From Chloroflexota bacterium (GTDB lineage Bacteria > Chloroflexota > Limnocylindria > Limnocylindrales > CSP1-4): a DNA stretch of 8,325 bases. Position numbers and translations under genes: made by a program. Shown one piece after another: positions 5,773 through 8,325 of the stretch (positions are counted from its first letter, which is position 1; each line of letters opens with the position of its first letter). Location of the stretch: the NCBI GenBank assembly GCA_021789355.1, contig JAJYJR010000244.1, positions 1 to 8,325 on the forward strand. Direction: 5' to 3'. Below the pieces are notes generated by a model. The model was not told the origin of the DNA, ran no database searches, and saw only the letters and a list, made by a program, of their open reading frames with translations.

Positions 5773-7278
5773 ATGCAGACCACGTCTGAGTTCGAACGCG
5801 TGGGTCTCGGCGGCGTGGGTCCGCGGGCTCGCCGCGGCGCCGGTCGGCGGCAGCCAGGGGCGGCGAGGTGGTTAGACGAGCCCATCACCCGGAGAAGGTT
5901 CCTTACTCGAGCAGCGGCGCTCGGGCTGTCGGGGTCCGTCGCCGGTATGCTCCTTGCCGCGTGTGAACGGGCCGCCCGAACGAGCCCGTCTCCTGGCGTC
6001 TCCGCCGGGCCAGGATCGACGATGTCGCCGCCAGAGGGCTCGCCGGCCATCTACCCGACGCCGACCGCCGCGAGCTACGGCCCAATGCTCGACGCGAGCG
6101 AGCTCGTCACGGTCGACGCGCCGGCCGCCACCACGGCGTTGCTCGCCGAGCTCGCCACTGAGCGAGCCATCCCGCTGGGAGCCGAGGCGGCGACCGGCCG
6201 CCGTCAGGCGCGGCTCACCGTGTCGATCGACAAGGCGGCGTACAAGACCCAGGCCTATCGACTGGAGGTCACGGCCGGCGACGACGGGCCGACGGTGTCC
6301 GTGCGGGCCGGTGATGAGGCCGGTGCGTACTACGGTCTGCTGTCGCTCGCGCAGCTCGTCGACACCACCGGCGCGACGATGCGAATGCGGGCGGCGACGA
6401 TCGACGACGCACCGGGCTTCACTCGGCGAGGGGCGATCCTGGACCCGGCGCCGACCACCGGGGTCAGCACGCCCGAATCCCGGACCGAGCTGCTCGATCG
6501 GGTCCGCTTCGGGGTGCAGTACAAGCTCAACTTCGTCGATCTGCCCCGGACGCCGTGGCCTGAGCTGGTCCGCTATTGCGAGGACCATTTCGTCGAGCTG
6601 ATGTTCGCCTTCGGCTACCGGGACGCGTTGACGACGGACCCGAGGCAGCGGTCGAAGGACATCCTGGCTGCCCAGCTCGACGCCGGGGCACGGAGCATCT
6701 CGCTCGCCTGGGATGACATCCCGACGACGGATCCTGAAGCACTGGCGAAACGGCATGCCGAGGTCTTTGGCGACCTCTATGCCTTCCTTCGATCGCGTGA
6801 CCCCGGGGTCCGTGTCTCGACCGTCCTGCCGCCGTACGGCGGCATCCCGGGTGAGCGTCTCGTAGGCTCGGAGGCGGGCGAGGGTGAGCGCTACCTCGCG
6901 CTGATGAAGGCGGCGCTCCCCGACGACGTCCGGGTCTTCTGGACCGGCGACGGCGGGGTCTTCTCGGCCAGGGTCACGACCGCCGGGGCGCAGCAGTACG
7001 CCGACGCCATCGGGCACGAGATCGCCCTGTGGGACAACGATGCAATCCGCTTCTCACAGGGGCGCCTGCCGTGCAGCGGGCGTGCGGCGGACCTCGCCAC
7101 GGTCGTGCCGACCTATATGGGCAACCTCGTCGGCGACTCGCTTTGGAGTGGGACGAATGGCGAGTTCGCCCTGCTCACCTCGTTGTTCTATACGTGGAAC
7201 CCGGTCGCCTACGACGCCGCAGCGGGTGGGGCCGCCGCGGAGCAGATCCTCGCGATACGAGGCGGGGCAGCCGGCTAA
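5773..7278 (+). CDS. GH84-like beta-N-acetylglucosaminidase, predicted Tat-exported lipoprotein
   Basis: From ATG 5773 (501 residues; TTG 5722 would add 17) the protein carries TRRRFLTRAAALGLSG, a twin-arginine signal, then MLLAAC, a lipobox whose Cys is near residue 64. This predicts Tat export and lipid anchoring outside the membrane. A Pro/Ser/Gly-rich linker follows. Residues about 118-215 resemble the GH20/GH84 N-terminal domain, with GDEAGAYYGLLSLAQL and ATIDDAPGFTRRGAI. The remainder is like the GH84 catalytic barrel: YKLNFVDLPRTPW, SISLAWDDI with the adjacent Asp pair expected for substrate-assisted catalysis (residues 314-315), FWTGDGGVFS, ALWDND, and LFYTWNPVAYD near the end. Known GH84 enzymes remove beta-linked N-acetylglucosamine. 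The usual catalytic-domain opening (EGFYGTPW) is not conserved (ILDPAPTTG follows RGA), so substrate choice may differ. The long n-region before the twin arginines leaves the start uncertain. It has no partner gene in the window, and the IS lies directly upstream. Confidence 0.8.
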   Translation: MQTTSEFERVGLGGVGPRARRGAGRRQPGAARWLDEPITRRRFLTRAAALGLSGSVAGMLLAACERAARTSPSPGVSAGPGSTMSPPEGSPAIYPTPTAASYGPMLDASELVTVDAPAATTALLAELATERAIPLGAEAATGRRQARLTVSIDKAAYKTQAYRLEVTAGDDGPTVSVRAGDEAGAYYGLLSLAQLVDTTGATMRMRAATIDDAPGFTRRGAILDPAPTTGVSTPESRTELLDRVRFGVQYKLNFVDLPRTPWPELVRYCEDHFVELMFAFGYRDALTTDPRQRSKDILAAQLDAGARSISLAWDDIPTTDPEALAKRHAEVFGDLYAFLRSRDPGVRVSTVLPPYGGIPGERLVGSEAGEGERYLALMKAALPDDVRVFWTGDGGVFSARVTTAGAQQYADAIGHEIALWDNDAIRFSQGRLPCSGRAADLATVVPTYMGNLVGDSLWSGTNGEFALLTSLFYTWNPVAYDAAAGGAAAEQILAIRGGAAG

Positions 7279-7292
7279 CGCCCCAGGGGGCC

Positions 7293-7312
7293 GCCCGCGC
7301 TCGGTCGCGGGC
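7293..7312 (+). terminator. Stem-loop after the GH84-like gene, possible terminator
   Basis: GCCCGCG and CGCGGGC form a perfect 7-bp stem around a 6-base loop, starting 15 bases after the TAA at 7276-7278. No T-run follows, so a rho-independent function is uncertain; position and stability are the only support. From here to about 7511 I see no gene: reading frames exist on both strands but none has recognisable motifs or a ribosome-binding site. Confidence 0.45.
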
Positions 7313-7511
7313 TCGTCGATGGCGTCGCGGAGCGACGGAGCGCCGCCTGGCGGTCGGGATGAGGTACAGCTTGAGAGTCCGCAACGCGGACGCGGTCGGA
7401 GCGCGCTCGGCCAGCGAGGCCACCGTTGATCCGATGGTTTCGCACTGAGGGGCCATTTGCTGCGAGCTCCCGGTCGAGTGCGGCCTCCACGGCATCCGAT
7501 TCGTCATCAGC

Positions 7512-7744
7512 GTGACCACCGTGGCCTCGCGAAGGCCGTCCACCAGCAACGTCACCGAGCACGAAGCGGTGGCCGGGCGCTGCTCATGGCGAGTTGGTCG
7601 TGGATCCGGTCGGCAGATCGAGCACGTCTTCGCCCAGCTCCGCCGCTTGCGCCGTCTGGCACGGTGCTACGAGGGCAGCCGGCCAGTGCTCGGGCCTGGC
7701 TGGCCGTCGCCTCGGTCGGGCTCCTCGCCACCCGCATCACTTGA
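7512..7744 (+). pseudogene. IS5-type transposase C-terminal remnant, frameshifted
   Basis: One frame at 7614-7676 reads QIEHVFAQLRRLRRLARCYE, matching the 'VERTFAWLKRFRRLA-RYE' block near the C-terminus of IS5-group DDE transposases, where the Glu is the third catalytic acid. The match then moves to another frame, SARAWLAVASVGLLATRIT ending at TGA 7742-7744, which resembles the hydrophobic last helix of the same proteins. A frameshift near 7677-7684 therefore separates the two parts. The first two catalytic Asp regions are missing: only about 230 bases lie between the stem-loop and this remnant, and an in-frame TGA at 7446-7448 blocks extension. I infer a dead 3' end of an old insertion. No inverted repeat for it was found. 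Confidence 0.55.
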
Positions 7745-7795
7745 ACGATCCACAGGCCCTTGGTTCGCCCCGGACAAAGTCCTGACCGGTCCTGG

Positions 7796-8191
7796 TCACC
7801 GTGCCGGGGCCGGCGACTCGTCGGCTGCCTGGCTCAGGATCGCGGTGGCGGCCTGGGCGGAAAGCTCCTCGAGTTCGTGGAGGATCGCCTCGGCCCGGTG
7901 GCGCTCGGCGATCCAGCCCCCGTAGAGCTCCGCATCGCGCTCGCTCAGGCGGCGGGTCCGGGTCGTGCCGCCGGCTGAGCGACTCAACTGCCAGTAGGGA
8001 CCATGCCGGCGGGCCGGGTCGGTCCGGCAATGACAGCCCTTCGATGAGCAGGTCGTCATCGCGGCGACGACGCTCCCCCGAGCGATGAAGCCGATCTCGG
8101 CAAGGTGCGCGGCGAGCGCCCGATAGCGCGCCTCGAGCTCGGCAAGGCGGGCCGATGGCGCGGGGTCCGTCGTCTCCACCTGCGCAGGCAC
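7796..8191 (-). CDS. DUF6788-like protein, 131 residues
   Basis: The product has the DUF6788 pattern: an N-terminal helix rich in Ala/Leu/Glu (about residues 12-32), GFIARGSVVAAMTTC, then a Cys cluster C48-x4-C53-x-C55 (TTCSSKGCHCRTDP), HGPYWQLSR, TRTRRLSERDAELYGGWIAE, and a C-terminal helix (about 97-118) that may form a coiled coil. The Cys/His cluster (C48, C53, C55, H63) could bind a metal. The biochemical role is unknown. From memory, such genes often lie beside transposase genes, which fits the IS5-type remnant 52 bases beyond its stop; this is unverified. The start is taken as GTG 8189-8191, preceded by GAGAG on the minus strand; a GTG four codons later is possible. The frame is intact. 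Confidence 0.75.
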   Translation of the reverse strand: MPAQVETTDPAPSARLAELEARYRALAAHLAEIGFIARGSVVAAMTTCSSKGCHCRTDPARRHGPYWQLSRSAGGTTRTRRLSERDAELYGGWIAERHRAEAILHELEELSAQAATAILSQAADESPAPAR

Positions 8192-8232
8192 CTCTCGTGA
8201 CTGACTTGGACCTAGTACTACAACGCCAGTTA

Positions 8233-8261
8233 TTGACGAGCTGAGCCAGTAGGTCTACGGT
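8233..8261 (+). promoter_or_regulatory. Possible sigma-70-type promoter pointing off the right edge
   Basis: TTGACG, a 17-base spacer and TACGGT give reasonable -35 and -10 boxes on the plus strand, in the AT-richer stretch 8205-8235 that also holds the palindrome TAGTACTA. The downstream gene, if any, lies outside the window. No gene is visible in 8192-8325. The stretch also serves as the upstream region of the minus-strand DUF6788-like gene. Confidence 0.25.
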
Positions 8262-8325
8262 GGCCTTCCGAGCGGGCCACCCGCGCGGTCGATCGCTCCC
8301 TCATGGTGGTCCGCGCGGAGGGTCG

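Noticed and set aside
7175..7555. Minus-strand frames over the end of the GH84-like gene and the gap after it
   Set aside because: A few stretches look gene-like, but there is no family motif and half of each frame lies opposite the glycosidase or the stem-loop. Too weak to call.
7777..7787. Eleven-base match (AAGTCCTGACC) to the inner side of the IS1380 left end at 4049-4059
   Set aside because: Several matches of this length are expected by chance in 8.3 kb, and the rest of the inverted repeat is absent, so it is not a second IS end.
1..8325. CRISPR arrays, tRNA or rRNA genes
   Set aside because: No regularly spaced repeats, cloverleaf-like sequence or rRNA signature was seen on either strand by eye.

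Overview
The window is GC-rich (roughly 70 percent), with long antisense shadow frames and GTG/TTG starts. The gene content (a large ATP-binding LuxR regulator, a Tat/lipobox lipoprotein, small secreted proteins, a DUF6788-like protein) would suit a soil or aquatic Chloroflexota or Actinomycetota genome. That placement is an inference; the window has no marker gene.

Layout. Positions 1-221 hold the decayed N-terminal part of an IS1595-type (ISXO2-like) transposase running off the left edge on the minus strand. Positions 391-4034 form a same-strand, tightly packed gene set. It starts with a 50-codon alpha/beta-hydrolase remnant whose stop codon overlaps the GTG start of a 930-residue LuxR-type ATPase regulator. 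Next come an unrecognised 92-residue protein and, through an ATGA overlap, a 79-residue exported peptide with a strong Shine-Dalgarno. A short, broken DUF1059-like frame closes the set. Positions 4031-5700 are an apparently complete IS1380-family insertion sequence with 21-bp terminal inverted repeats, one intact 441-residue DDE transposase, and a 12-bp stem that can hide the transposase ribosome-binding site. The IS separates the regulator set from a GH84-like glycoside hydrolase lipoprotein (5773-7278). After a stem-loop, 7279-7744 is mostly debris with the C-terminal end of an IS5-type transposase. A minus-strand DUF6788-like gene (7796-8191) and a short right-hand non-coding stretch finish the window.

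How it fits together. The regulator, the 92-residue protein and the exported peptide look like one transcription unit. A large regulator may sense a signal and control production of the small secreted protein, but only the gene arrangement supports this. The segment is bracketed by gene fragments, by an imperfect 35-bp direct repeat (287-321 and 3989-4023), and by pieces of at least three transposase families, so it is an insertion- and deletion-prone accessory region. The least described parts are the regulator/92-residue/exported-peptide set, the direct repeat around it, and the divergent GH84-like enzyme just beyond the IS.
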